A stretch of DNA of 64,000 nucleotides from Paucisalibacillus globulus (GTDB taxonomy: Bacteria > Bacillota > Bacilli > Bacillales > Amphibacillaceae): the NCBI RefSeq assembly GCF_900184735.1, contig NZ_LT855386.1, positions 248,001 to 312,000 on the forward strand, read 5' to 3'. Shown here one piece after another: positions 48,013 to 55,894 of this stretch. Each line of letters opens with the position of its first letter. The stretch's first letter is position 1. Position numbers and translations under genes: made by a program. The notes beneath the pieces are model-generated. The model searched no databases. It saw nothing but the letters and a program-made list of their open reading frames with translations, and was not told the origin of the DNA.

Positions 48013-48264
48013 TTACTCGTTTGCTTTGATATTATTATAATACTGAACTCCGAATTGAGAACCTTCTGAGACCATCTTGGCATTTTCTAATTGATCTAAT
48101 TCCAGATCGTCTACTTGATCTGGTTTACCCGCATTATAAAATGTTAAATCCTCATCTATCTCTTGTGAATCTGTTAATGAGGAATGATTTTTTTTAGTTT
48201 TAGTTCCCATTAGATACCCCGCTACACCAAGTCCTAACGCTGAAACTACATACCGCTTTTTCAC
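48013..48264 (-). CDS. unrecognised 83-residue protein with hydrophobic N-terminus
   Basis: I do not recognise this family. Residues 5-20 (YVVSALGLGVAGYLMGTKTK) are a Gly-rich hydrophobic segment like that of YtxH-type proteins, followed by an acidic tail (DQVDDLELDQLENAKMV). GTG start with AAAGGATGAT upstream. It is divergent from ylaI and faces the ylaJ terminator, so it looks like a real single gene. Confidence 0.65.
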   Translation of the reverse strand: MKKRYVVSALGLGVAGYLMGTKTKKNHSSLTDSQEIDEDLTFYNAGKPDQVDDLELDQLENAKMVSEGSQFGVQYYNNIKANE

Positions 48265-48379
48265 TCTATCATCCTTTCTACCGTTTATTTTAATGTTCCT
48301 CTTTTATGATGAAATTAAACATTTTTCATAGAGATATGATATAGTTAATATACAGTTCTTTAACTCTCGAGGTGGTAAG

Positions 48380-48583
48380 ATGCAAGTTAAATGTGTTTTA
48401 TGTGATTTAGTTGAAAATATAGATGATTATTCCCTAGAGGCAAAAAGATTACGAAACCGAAAAACCCATATGTATTTATGTCAAAGTTGTAATAAAAGGA
48501 TCAAAGAAAAAACATTGGATCGCCATTCAACTGGGAAGTTTCGTTTATATGAAGAAAAGAAAAAAGAAGATGAATTAATATAA
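48380..48583 (+). CDS. ylaI: YlaI (DUF2197) zinc-finger-like protein
   Basis: A 67-residue protein with two cysteine pairs, CVLC (residues 5-8) and CQSC (34-37), as in a small zinc ribbon. It matches the DUF2197 family member YlaI. The C-terminus is highly basic/acidic (EEKKKEDE). GAGGTGGTAAG precedes the ATG. Role unknown. Confidence 0.88.
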   Translation: MQVKCVLCDLVENIDDYSLEAKRLRNRKTHMYLCQSCNKRIKEKTLDRHSTGKFRLYEEKKKEDELI

Positions 48584-48602
48584 CACTACGTTCTAAATGA
48601 AG

Positions 48603-48642
48603 AAGAGGCACAATCAGGTTTCTGACCTGATAAGCCTCTTTT
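48603..48642. terminator. terminator between ylaI and ylaH
   Basis: AGAGGC...ATCAGG pairs with CCTGAT...GCCTCTTTT across a seven-base loop, with small internal mismatches and T-runs for both convergent genes. Confidence 0.8.
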
Positions 48643-48644
48643 AA

Positions 48645-48959
48645 TTATGTCGTTTTTTTACTTTTACGTTGTAGGTGTAAGCGAGCACGGTAGACACCTA
48701 AAACTAAACATATTATTACTAAGCTTTCTGTTAATGGCAGTGGCGAACCACCTGTTGCTACCGACCAAACATAAAACAATATGTACAATACGAATATACC
48801 TATTGCTAACAAAATATAAACGATAATCGATTTTAAGATAGGTAACTTTTTGGCGAAACCTAACTTATATGCTAAAGCAGCAAGAATAAAGTTGAGTGGG
48901 TATAAAATATTAAATAATTGCTCAACACCATAGTGTTGCATAATAAAATCATAGACCAT
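48645..48959 (-). CDS. ylaH: YlaH-like membrane protein
   Basis: A 104-residue protein with three hydrophobic segments (about 15-33, 41-66, 77-92), of the YlaH-like family (NILYPLNFILAALAYKLGFA, KSIIVYILLAIG). Function is unknown. GGGGGATTCAC precedes the ATG. In B. subtilis it lies next to typA, which is missing here. Confidence 0.85.
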   Translation of the reverse strand: MVYDFIMQHYGVEQLFNILYPLNFILAALAYKLGFAKKLPILKSIIVYILLAIGIFVLYILFYVWSVATGGSPLPLTESLVIICLVLGVYRARLHLQRKSKKTT

Positions 48960-49440
48960 GTGAATCCCCCATTATGTATGTTCAAATCTAATCATACTAA
49001 ATTTCAAGTAAACTTGCTAGCATAGTCTTTTAATAATCACTCACTCCTTAGTAATAGCTGTGCTCGAAAGCTAGTAAATATTTGCACGGAGATAATTAGT
49101 TCAGATACCATTAGTTAATAATGGGTATAGCGGTACGACACCGCTCCGGCAGAATACTCCGCTTTCTGCTGGAGGATAGGCATCGGTGAGACCCCGCAGT
49201 GCGTTAGCACGAGGAGGCTCACCAGCCGCCCGCGGAAAGCGGAGTGCATTTCCGTAGCGGGGATGGTGCCGTGACAAGCATCTTAAGTACCGCACAGTTT
49301 CTATCAATTATGTATAACAACAAAACTATTAGAAAATGGCCTTAGTAATATTATTCAACTTTGCTGACACTGAATAAAATACTTTGAACTAGTTTATAAA
49401 AAGTCTTATACTTGTTATGTACACTAGAAGGAGTGTTTTT
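48960..49440. other. ylaH-ylaF intergenic region lacking typA/bipA
   Basis: No gene. In B. subtilis this interval holds typA (ylaG, about 1.8 kb). Here it holds 481 bases, of which 49123-49301 are a GC-rich repeat. Confidence 0.7.
49123..49301 (+). repeat. GC-rich intergenic repeat, copy 3
   Basis: Order of parts: GGGTATAGCGGTACGACACC, AGAATACTCCGCTTTCTG, GGTGAGACCCCGCAGTGCG, TAGCACGAGGAGGCTCACC, GCGGAAAGCGGAGTGCATTT, then CCGTAGCGGGGATGGTGCC and TACCGCACAGTTT. Copy 1 holds the reverse complement of most of this; copy 2 holds the first and last parts. AATACTCCGCTTT and AAAGCGGAGTGCATT are also inverted repeats within the element. The 68-codon frame over it (minus strand) shares residues with the one over copy 1 only because of the repeat. 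Confidence 0.9.
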
Positions 49441-49620
49441 ATGAGAAATATTAATATACCGGCTTTACTTTTAGCATTGCTCGTTGTTTCTATGTTTATT
49501 GGCGTTGGATTTGCAATTGCGTTAAGAAGTATTTGGCTAATTCTGTTATTTATTGCTTTAGGTTTTGGCATAATGGGTGCAGGAATTGCCAAGAAAAGAA
49601 AAAGTGGCTCACACGCGTGA
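49441..49620 (+). CDS. ylaF: YlaF (DUF5325) small membrane protein
   Basis: A 59-residue protein with two membrane helices (about 5-28 and 31-50) and a basic tail KKRKSGSHA, fitting the DUF5325/YlaF family. The ATG at 49441 follows AAGGAGTG with 7-base spacing; an upstream TTG frame extension has no such site. Function is unknown. Confidence 0.8.
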   Translation: MRNINIPALLLALLVVSMFIGVGFAIALRSIWLILLFIALGFGIMGAGIAKKRKSGSHA

Positions 49621-49631
49621 GTCACTTTTTT
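49598..49631. terminator. bidirectional terminator between ylaF and suhB
   Basis: AAAAGTGGCTCAC pairs with GTGAGTCACTTTT (one mismatch) around ACGC. It overlaps the ends of both convergent genes. Confidence 0.85.
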
Positions 49632-50431
49632 GCTTTAATTAAGAAATCATTTAGTATACGTTGGTGAATATCTGGGTGACCAGTAAACACAGAATTTCTT
49701 TCTAACATCTTAATCGGTTCACCAGCAATATTCGTAGTTACACCACCCACTTCATGAACTAAGATCATCCCTGCTGCAAAATCCCATGGTGAAAGACCCA
49801 TGGTTAAATATCCCTCTAAAACACCTTCTGCAACAAAAGCGAACTCTAAAGCAGCAGACCCATACGTTCTTGAACCACGAGCTGTCTTTACCAATTCCTG
49901 CATTATTTTTTCATTCACTAATCTGTTTTCACATAACCATAGATGATTCAATCCTATTACTGATTCTTCTAATATAGCAGGTTGTGCTAATCGGGAGAGT
50001 TTTAAATCATTCTTATATGCTCCTTCTCCACGTTTAGCCGAATAAAGCTCATCCTCCATTACATTATAGATAAGTCCTATTTCCCCTACTCCGTTATAAT
50101 AGATTGCAACCGAGATTGCAAAATTACGTTTTTGTTGAACAAAATTCATCGTACCGTCAATGGGATCAATAATCCAAACGGTACCATCTAGTGTCTTTAC
50201 ATCATCACCAAACCCCTCTTCCCCAATCAAAAGATGTTCAGGAAAAGTAGTTTTAATTTTTTCCAGAAAATATTTTTCAGTATTCTTATCCATTGATGTA
50301 ACCAAATCATTTGGATTGGATTTCGACCCTATTTCAATCGGATCATTAATCTTTGTTCTTATCGTTTTTCCTGCTTCCAAGATCCATTCTTTTGCTTTGT
50401 TATAAATTTTATCTTGTGTTATTTTATTCAT
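49622..50431 (-). CDS. suhB: inositol monophosphatase family protein (YktC/SuhB-like)
   Basis: A 269-residue Mg-dependent phosphatase of the inositol monophosphatase family. The metal site is complete: E71/E72 region (LIGEEGFGDD), D89-x-x-D92 in WIIDPIDGTMNFV, and the late WDFAAGMILVHEVGG. B. subtilis YktC is the orthologue by position next to yktB/yktA. Substrates could be inositol phosphate, fructose bisphosphate or related. GGAGGCCATTACATA precedes the ATG. Confidence 0.9.
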   Translation of the reverse strand: MNKITQDKIYNKAKEWILEAGKTIRTKINDPIEIGSKSNPNDLVTSMDKNTEKYFLEKIKTTFPEHLLIGEEGFGDDVKTLDGTVWIIDPIDGTMNFVQQKRNFAISVAIYYNGVGEIGLIYNVMEDELYSAKRGEGAYKNDLKLSRLAQPAILEESVIGLNHLWLCENRLVNEKIMQELVKTARGSRTYGSAALEFAFVAEGVLEGYLTMGLSPWDFAAGMILVHEVGGVTTNIAGEPIKMLERNSVFTGHPDIHQRILNDFLIKAKK

Positions 50432-50517
50432 TATGTAATGGCCTCCATTTATTAGCTACTACTATTAATAGTATCAAAATAAAATAATTGAGTATACATA
50501 TGAAGCTTCGCACAAAT

Positions 50518-50550
50518 AACTCAAGGAAGCATTTATTGTTCCTTGAGCTA
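50518..50550 (-). terminator. terminator after the 86-residue gene
   Basis: AGCTCAAGGAA and TTCCTTGAGCT-like arms (ACTCAAGGAA / TTCCTTGAGC with flanking AAATA...TATTTG) form a hairpin between 50518 and 50550. Moderate call, as the T tail is short. Confidence 0.5.
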
Positions 50551-50556
50551 TTTGTG

Positions 50557-50817
50557 TTACTTATCGAGTAAGGATAATAATTTCTTTCTTAATAGTTTTA
50601 ATTTTTCTTTGGATTTTATTATTTGAACTTTATCCTCGGCTTGTAATGCATCATATAAGGTTAATAATTCATAATCAATTTCCATTCGGATTACGGGGAT
50701 TTTTTCTTTTTCTTCATTCTTTCTGACTTCTTCTAGTATATATTTCAAAAACTCCACATCCTTTCGAACAGATTTTGAAAAAAATAACACTTTAGTTGTC
50801 CATGTTTTCATGAACAT
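50557..50817 (-). CDS. unrecognised 86-residue lysine-rich protein
   Basis: I do not recognise this family. It is helical and charged (VRKDVEFLKYILEEVRKNEE, then IKSKEKLKLLRKKLL) with no signal or membrane segment. The ribosome site before the ATG is poor. It lies between suhB and yktB on the minus strand; a hairpin (TCAAGGAA... TTCCTTGA) just past its stop supports a real transcript. Confidence 0.5.
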   Translation of the reverse strand: MFMKTWTTKVLFFSKSVRKDVEFLKYILEEVRKNEEKEKIPVIRMEIDYELLTLYDALQAEDKVQIIKSKEKLKLLRKKLLSLLDK

Positions 50818-50961
50818 TCAGTCTGTTTTCTTTATATATATGAGATTTATCAAAATTCGTTCTTAGGTTAATCAACCTGCAAACACTTATGCTTGACTTG
50901 TTTATATTAAGTTGCTCATAATAATAAATGTAATCTAAGTTAATAGAAAGGTGTTTAGTAA

Positions 50962-51576
50962 ATGAATTTAATAGGCTTTGTCAGATCAGACTTCGATACA
51001 TTTCAAATAGATGGATTAGATAAGCGAATGGAAGCTATTCAATCACGTATTCAACCAAAGTTTCAAACAATTGGCGAAGAATTAGTGGACCATTTGTCAA
51101 GTAATTTAGGAAATGAGGTTTTTCTACATATCGCAAAACACGCTAGAAGAACAGTGAATCCACCTAAAGATACTTGGTTAGCAATTTCTCACAATAAAAG
51201 AGGGTATAAAAAACATCCACATTTCCAAGTGGGACTGTTTGACGATCATTTATTTATTTGGCTAGCTTGTATTTATGAATTGGATAATAAACAGGAGATA
51301 GCGAAAAGCTTTCTTAGTAATTATAAAGAACTAAAAAACTTGCCAAAGGATTTTGTGGTCTCATTAGATCATATGAAAAAGGATTCTATAAACCTAGATG
51401 AACTTGAAAAATCTCATTTGGAACGATTTCGTGATGTTAAAAAGGGTGAATTTCTCATCGGAAGACATGTATCATCCAATGACCCAATTGTCTCGAACGG
51501 GGACGAATTAGTGGGACTCATTAAAGAAACTTATGATTCTTTGATTCCTTTTTATCAAATGGCTCTACAAGCATAA
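50962..51576 (+). CDS. yktB: YktB (UPF0637/DUF1054) family protein
   Basis: A 204-residue protein of the UPF0637 family: FRSDFDTFQIDGLDKRM-like N-terminus, HIAKHARRTVNPPKDTW, and HFQVGLFDDHLFIWLA. B. subtilis YktB is the orthologue by sequence pattern and by place between yktC and yktA. Function is unknown. AAAGGTGTTTAGTAA precedes the ATG. Confidence 0.9.
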   Translation: MNLIGFVRSDFDTFQIDGLDKRMEAIQSRIQPKFQTIGEELVDHLSSNLGNEVFLHIAKHARRTVNPPKDTWLAISHNKRGYKKHPHFQVGLFDDHLFIWLACIYELDNKQEIAKSFLSNYKELKNLPKDFVVSLDHMKKDSINLDELEKSHLERFRDVKKGEFLIGRHVSSNDPIVSNGDELVGLIKETYDSLIPFYQMALQA

Positions 51577-51605
51577 AAGGTCTCTCCAATTAGGAGAGAC
51601 CTTTT
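51575..51605. terminator. bidirectional terminator between yktB and yktA
   Basis: A perfect 13-bp stem AAAAGGTCTCTCC / GGAGAGACCTTTT with loop AATTA. It overlaps the ends of both convergent genes. Confidence 0.9.
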
Positions 51606-51873
51606 ATCTCATCTTCACAATAATGCTTTCACTATCTCTAGCTTTTTTCATGGTTTGATAGCTCGAATATCCTGAATCCTTTTCAAAATCAGCAAAATAC
51701 TTCTTTTCCTCGCTCTTTGATGGTACTACTTGCTTAAATTTACGATATCCTGCGAGCAATATCTCTCGTTCTATTCCTTTCTCGTAAGCTTGTTCAACCA
51801 ATGAGAAGAATTGTATTACATCAATAATTTCATCTTTTGACCAACTTAGATCAACTGGATAAGAATAATTCAA
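51604..51873 (-). CDS. yktA: YktA (UPF0223) family protein
   Basis: An 89-residue protein of the UPF0223 family: YSYPVDLSWSKDEIIDVIQF and GYRKFKQVVPSKSEEKKYF are diagnostic. Function is unknown. TTG start behind GAGGTGAG. It follows the nitronate monooxygenase gene by 13 bases and may be cotranscribed. Confidence 0.9.
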   Translation of the reverse strand: MNYSYPVDLSWSKDEIIDVIQFFSLVEQAYEKGIEREILLAGYRKFKQVVPSKSEEKKYFADFEKDSGYSSYQTMKKARDSESIIVKMR

Positions 51874-51886
51874 GTGCTAACTCACC

Positions 51887-52840
51887 TCACATACTCCACT
51901 TATTTTTAACTTCTTCTGCTTCGATCATCATTCTGTCTATTAGTTCTTGAACTGTCGGTAAATCTTGTATTCCAAGAGCTCCTTGACCTACCCAACCAAA
52001 TCCAAGATCTGCTTTACCATCATATATATAATTCCTATTAGCCCTACCACTTATGTACTCTTTTAATCCTTCATACCCTACCTCTTTTTCTTCTAATTCT
52101 AATATTTTATCCGTCCATGAATTCTTTATGGCACGTGCTGGAGCTCCAAGTGAACGCTTAATCACAACAGTTGCATTTTCATCAGCATCAAGTATAGCTT
52201 GCTTATAAACTGGATGTGCGTGAACACATTCCTTGGTTGCAATAAATCTGGTTCCCATTTCAATTCCTTCTGCACCTAATGCTAACCCAGCCATCAAACC
52301 TCTTCCATCAACAATACCACCTGAAGCAACTACAGGAATAGATACACTATCTACAACTTTTGGAGTTAAAACAATTGTGCCCGTATCTGACCGCCCTAGG
52401 TGACCACCACCTTCATGTCCAACAACTATTACAGCATCAGCACCTAATTCCTCAGCCTTCTGAGCTTGTCTTTTCGCAGCCACTAAAACTAATGTTTTTA
52501 TTGGATGTCCTTTAACCATCTCCAGGACACCTTTTGGATTCCCACCTGTTACCGAGATGACTTCCACCTTTTCCTCTATAGCAACTTCAACCATTTGTTC
52601 AAATGGACGATTATATTGACCAATAGCAAAATTAACACCGAACGGTTTATTAGTAAGATTTCTCACTTTTAATATCTCATTCCTTAAGGCTTCAGGACTC
52701 TCTAGACTCATTGCTGTAATTTGCCCTAGTGCACCGGCATTAGATACGGCAGCGGCTAATTCAGCATATGCTAGATATGCTAGACCACCTTGAATGATGG
52801 GATATTTGATTTTAAATATCTCAGTAATTCTTGTTTTCAC
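51887..52840 (-). CDS. nitronate monooxygenase (2-nitropropane dioxygenase-like)
   Basis: A 317-residue FMN-dependent TIM-barrel protein. Motifs: KYPIIQGGLAYLAYAELAAA at the N-terminus, VVGHEGGGHLGRSDTG with the catalytic His region, PVVASGGIVDGRGLMAGLAL and AEGIEMGTRF for phosphate binding. Members oxidise nitronates or act as enoyl-ACP reductase (FabK); which applies is not settled by sequence alone. The start is GTG behind GAGAAGTG. In B. subtilis speA occupies this slot next to SR1. Confidence 0.82.
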   Translation of the reverse strand: MKTRITEIFKIKYPIIQGGLAYLAYAELAAAVSNAGALGQITAMSLESPEALRNEILKVRNLTNKPFGVNFAIGQYNRPFEQMVEVAIEEKVEVISVTGGNPKGVLEMVKGHPIKTLVLVAAKRQAQKAEELGADAVIVVGHEGGGHLGRSDTGTIVLTPKVVDSVSIPVVASGGIVDGRGLMAGLALGAEGIEMGTRFIATKECVHAHPVYKQAILDADENATVVIKRSLGAPARAIKNSWTDKILELEEKEVGYEGLKEYISGRANRNYIYDGKADLGFGWVGQGALGIQDLPTVQELIDRMMIEAEEVKNKWSM

Positions 52841-52941
52841 AGTTCACTTCTCCTCTTCATTTAATTTTCATTGTTTATACAATCGTATCACTTCCCAATA
52901 AGTGTTTGCTAATTTAATAATCGATACTATTTACAAAACAG

Positions 52942-52969
52942 AAAAAAAGTTACACAACTGTGTAACTTT
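52942..52969 (-). terminator. terminator of the SR1-like RNA
   Basis: A perfect stem AAAGTTACACA / TGTGTAACTTT followed on the minus strand by TTTTCTG. Confidence 0.85.
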
Positions 52970-53004
52970 GGAGAGGAATAGTGATTATGTGTAATTGTAA
53001 CCTG

Positions 53005-53118
53005 CTACTTATTTGGGTTTGACTTACAAGTGGGGCATGTGCCATAAAGAACTGTAACCTTATTATTTTCAAAGTGTTCAATCGTTTCTTGGCATTGCTG
53101 ACAAATAATAGTACCCAT
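53005..53118 (-). CDS. sr1P: GapA-binding peptide SR1P
   Basis: A 37-residue peptide beginning MGTIICQQCQETIEHFENNK and continuing VTVLYGTCPTCKSN. The pattern MGTIxCQxCxEtIxxFExxKVTxLYGTC is that of SR1P from B. subtilis (encoded by SR1 RNA), which binds GapA and stimulates the RNase J1-GapA interaction. Two CxxC pairs are present. GAGGAGCTGAGATTA precedes the ATG. It is too short for routine calling. Confidence 0.88.
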   Translation of the reverse strand: MGTIICQQCQETIEHFENNKVTVLYGTCPTCKSNPNK

Positions 53119-53159
53119 TAATCTCAGCTCCTCTTCACTTAAGTATGTCTTTATTTATC

Positions 53160-53165
53160 ATTATA
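53160..53165 (-). promoter_or_regulatory. probable -10 box of the SR1-like RNA
   Basis: The minus strand reads TATAAT here, within GCATATAATGATAAATAAAG. No consensus -35 was found at 17 bases, which would fit an activated or repressed promoter. Placement of the start is inferred. Confidence 0.4.
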
Positions 53166-53172
53166 TGCAATA

Positions 53173-53183
53173 ATTATGTCATA
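53173..53183 (-). promoter_or_regulatory. CcpN-like operator 2 upstream of the SR1-like gene
   Basis: TATGACATAAT matches the CcpN consensus TRTGHYATAYW (as I recall it from B. subtilis) at 10 of 11 positions. It is flanked by inverted arms ATGCAATA / TATTGCAT. CcpN represses SR1, gapB and pckA during glycolysis. Confidence 0.55.
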
Positions 53184-53193
53184 TTGCATAAAT

Positions 53194-53204
53194 AGTATAA
53201 CACA
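53194..53204 (-). promoter_or_regulatory. CcpN-like operator 1 upstream of the SR1-like gene
   Basis: TGTGTTATACT matches the CcpN consensus TRTGHYATAYW at all 11 positions. It lies 21 bases (two helical turns) from operator 2, as expected for cooperative binding. Confidence 0.65.
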
Positions 53205-53219
53205 TTAACACAAAGAAGA

Positions 53220-53242
53220 ACCAGTAGAATTTCTCTACTGGT
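53220..53242 (-). terminator. terminator after the polysaccharide deacetylase gene
   Basis: A perfect 9-bp stem ACCAGTAGA / TCTACTGGT, followed on the minus strand by TCTTCTTTG. It lies between the deacetylase and the SR1 promoter. Confidence 0.7.
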
Positions 53243-53250
53243 AAAAATAT

Positions 53251-54138
53251 TTATTTAATTGTTTCAATTAAATTTGGATCAAGTATTTCATAGCCTCTTT
53301 CCCGAAGCCCGATAACAATTTCTTTTAATGCTTCATTCGTCCACTCACGATCATGCATTAATAAATTTGCCCCATCCTTTAATAAGGAGTAAGGTACATC
53401 GACTTCTGGACCTTCCCCCGTTACCATTGCCGTAACTAATTTATCCTTATCAAAGTAAGGTTGAAAATAATCGTATCCATAGGACCAATTCATTAGAACC
53501 ATCTTCTCTTCCTCTACTATCTTTTTTGATTCCTCAGTATTGACTCCATGTGGCGCTCGAAAGAATTTAGGTCTTTCACCTATTATTTCTTCCATTCTAT
53601 CGTTTAAATTAACTAGCTCAGCTCTTTGCTTCTCGGTATCATTCTCAATTTCCTTTAAATTAACATGGTTATAGGTGTGGTTACCTATAACAAACCCCAT
53701 ATCATGAATCTGTTTCAATACTTCCGCTTCTTCCGGTGTATCAATAAAATGTCCGTTCACAAAGAATATTGCACCTGCATTTAACTCTTTTAAAGTTTTT
53801 GCCATTTCAAGTGAATATTTTTCAGGAGCATCGTCAATTGTAAGTAATACGACTTTTTCATTGGTTCCCTCATTTATTGGGACTAATGACCAGTCATCTG
53901 CAACCCGGTACTGGGCAACAGTATCTTTATCTATTTCCTCTTCGGCTTCTTCCTCCACTTCCATATTATCTGAATTATTATCTTCTTCCACCGTTTCACT
54001 ATCTTTCTCTAACGAGTTGTTAGTTTCCGAACCCTTTTCTTCAATTGGTTGTTCATCTTGTTCTTTATCAGTACTCGTACATGAAGCTAGGAGAAGTATG
54101 AGTATCGATATAAACATGATTACTAGTGCCTTTTTCAT
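53251..54138 (-). CDS. polysaccharide deacetylase family lipoprotein
   Basis: A 295-residue lipoprotein. The signal ends ILLLASCTS. Residues 25-75 are an acidic, Glu/Asp/Asn-rich linker. Residues 95-290 are a NodB deacetylase domain: VLLTIDDAPEKYS (usual TFDDGP), VIGNHTYNHVNL metal histidines, and KFFRAPHGVNTEE. The start at 54138 is chosen because GGAGGG lies 6 bases upstream and the signal peptide begins there; 45 codons upstream are an unlikely extension. Substrate (peptidoglycan or other glycan) unknown. Confidence 0.88.
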   Translation of the reverse strand: MKKALVIMFISILILLLASCTSTDKEQDEQPIEEKGSETNNSLEKDSETVEEDNNSDNMEVEEEAEEEIDKDTVAQYRVADDWSLVPINEGTNEKVVLLTIDDAPEKYSLEMAKTLKELNAGAIFFVNGHFIDTPEEAEVLKQIHDMGFVIGNHTYNHVNLKEIENDTEKQRAELVNLNDRMEEIIGERPKFFRAPHGVNTEESKKIVEEEKMVLMNWSYGYDYFQPYFDKDKLVTAMVTGEGPEVDVPYSLLKDGANLLMHDREWTNEALKEIVIGLRERGYEILDPNLIETIK

Positions 54139-54304
54139 ATGATTCCCTCCTGTTGTCTGATGCCAAGTTAATTTTAGAATAATCAACCATAAAATACAAG
54201 ACAACCTATAATTAGGTTGGACAAAAAAATATAAAATAGTTCCGAAATAGTTGGAAATAGTAAGTACATACACAATTCTTTAAGCATAAGAAAGGATATA
54301 TTAG

Positions 54305-55829
54305 ATGAATAAAGTATCAAAGGTTTTTTACATTTCCGTTATCATTAGTATTTTATTTATTATTTGGGGCGTAATACCAGATACCATTCTCCCGGAGGGC
54401 AACCTAGAAAATGTTACATCTAATCTACAAAGTGTTATCGTAGAAAATTTTGGGTGGTTTTATTTAATTAGTGCATCCTTTTTCCTATTCTTTTCTCTAT
54501 TTCTCATCTATTCTAAATATGGCAAGATTAAATTAGGGAAACCCAATGATGAACCAGAATATTCCTACCTTACTTGGTTTGCTATGTTGTTTAGTGCTGG
54601 TATGGGGATCGGATTAGTTTTTTGGGGGGGCTGCCGAGCCACTATCTCACTTTCATAATCCACCATATGGTGAACCAGGAACTAGTAGTTCAGCTAAAAC
54701 TGCAGTGCAATATAGCTTTTTCCATTGGGGGCTGCACCCTTGGGCAGTATATGCAACAATCGCACTTGCACTTGCTTATTTTAAGTTTCGAAAAAAGTCT
54801 TCTGGTTTGGTTAGCGGCATATTAGTACCTTTATTTGGTGAAAAAGGGAAAAATGTTTGGGGTACGATTGTTGATTGTATAGTTGTGTTTGCAACAGTAT
54901 TTAGGGTAGCAACATCTTTAGGCTTCGGGGCTATACAAATAAGTGGAGGATTATCGTTTGTATTTGGAATTGATCAAAATTTTATATACCAGATGATTAT
55001 TATCATTGTTGTTACAGTGTTATACATGTTGTCTGCATCAACCGGAGTGAATAAAGGTATTAAGTATTTAAGTAACGCAAATATTATCTTTGCTTTTGCT
55101 CTGATGGTATTTGTACTAATACTTGGCCCAACCAACTTCATTCTCAATTTCTTCACTACTTCTTTTGGGAACTATATTCAAAATTTACCTAGCATGAGTT
55201 TTCGTATGACTCCTTTTAATGAAGATAATACAGAATGGATTAAAGGCTGGACAATTTTTTATTGGGCGTGGTGGATTGCTTGGGCTCCATTTGTAGGAAC
55301 TTTTATTGCACGGGTTTCTCGTGGTAGAACAATAAGAGAGTTTGTTCTTGGTGTATTACTTGTACCAACTATATTTGGAGCACTCTGGTTTTCAGTCTTT
55401 GGTGGTTCAGCAATTCATCTTGAGTTTTTTGAGGGTAAGGATATATATCGTTTTGTGAATGAGTTAGGAGAAGAAACAGTTTTATTTGCAGTATTAGAGA
55501 ATCTACCACTTAGCACGTTAATTTCTCTTCTCGCAATCTTACTAATCAGCACTTTCTTCATAACTTCTGCCGATTCAGCTACATTCGTACTTGGAATGCA
55601 AACTACCGGGGGACGATTAGATCCTCCAAATTCAGTCAAGCTGATATGGGGAATTATTCAATCTGGCGCAGCAGCTGTTTTACTTTGGCAAGGTGGTTTA
55701 GGTGCTCTACAAACCGCTTCTATAATAGCAGCCTTCCCATTTACCATTATTATGCTTCTAATAGTAGCCTCATTGTTAAAGTCGTTTAAGCAGGAAGTAA
55801 AAGAGATGGAGATGAGAAGAAAAAGTTAG
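54305..55829 (+). pseudogene. BCCT-family betaine/choline/carnitine transporter with one frameshift
   Basis: The frames 54305-54658 and 54705-55829 join into one roughly 508-residue, 12-helix BCCT transporter. The break is in FSAGMGIGLVFWG-x-AEPLSHF, where a run of seven G (54624-54630) replaces the six needed to read TGG GGG GCT GCC GAG. After the run the frame continues as EPLSHFHNPPYGEPG and later WAWWIAWAPFVGTF and FITSADSATFVLGM, all intact. This could be a recent mutation, a slipping switch, or a sequencing error. If functional, it would import compatible solutes. Confidence 0.88.
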
Positions 55830-55851
55830 CAGAAGATAACTTACAGAAATA

Positions 55852-55887
55852 GTAAAAAGAGTGATGTATGCACATCACTCTTTTTAC
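55852..55887. terminator. bidirectional terminator between the BCCT gene and pdhD
   Basis: A perfect 16-bp stem GTAAAAAGAGTGATGT / ACATCACTCTTTTTAC with loop ATGC. Confidence 0.9.
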
Positions 55888-55894
55888 GCCATTC

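Larger units (their letters stand above)
52942..53153 (-). ncRNA. sr1: SR1-like dual-function small RNA
   Basis: Inferred transcript of about 210 nucleotides, from a -10-like TATAAT at 53160-53165 to the terminator at 52942-52969. This is close to the 205 nucleotides of B. subtilis SR1. It contains the SR1P reading frame. SR1 base-pairs with ahrC mRNA and encodes SR1P, and lies next to pdhD in B. subtilis; here it lies a few kb from pdhD with the same gene order direction. Two CcpN-like sites precede it. The exact 5' end is inferred. Confidence 0.75.

Noticed and set aside
49101-49307. 68-codon open frame on the minus strand
   Set aside because: It is produced by repeat copy 3; no ribosome site or neighbouring gene context.
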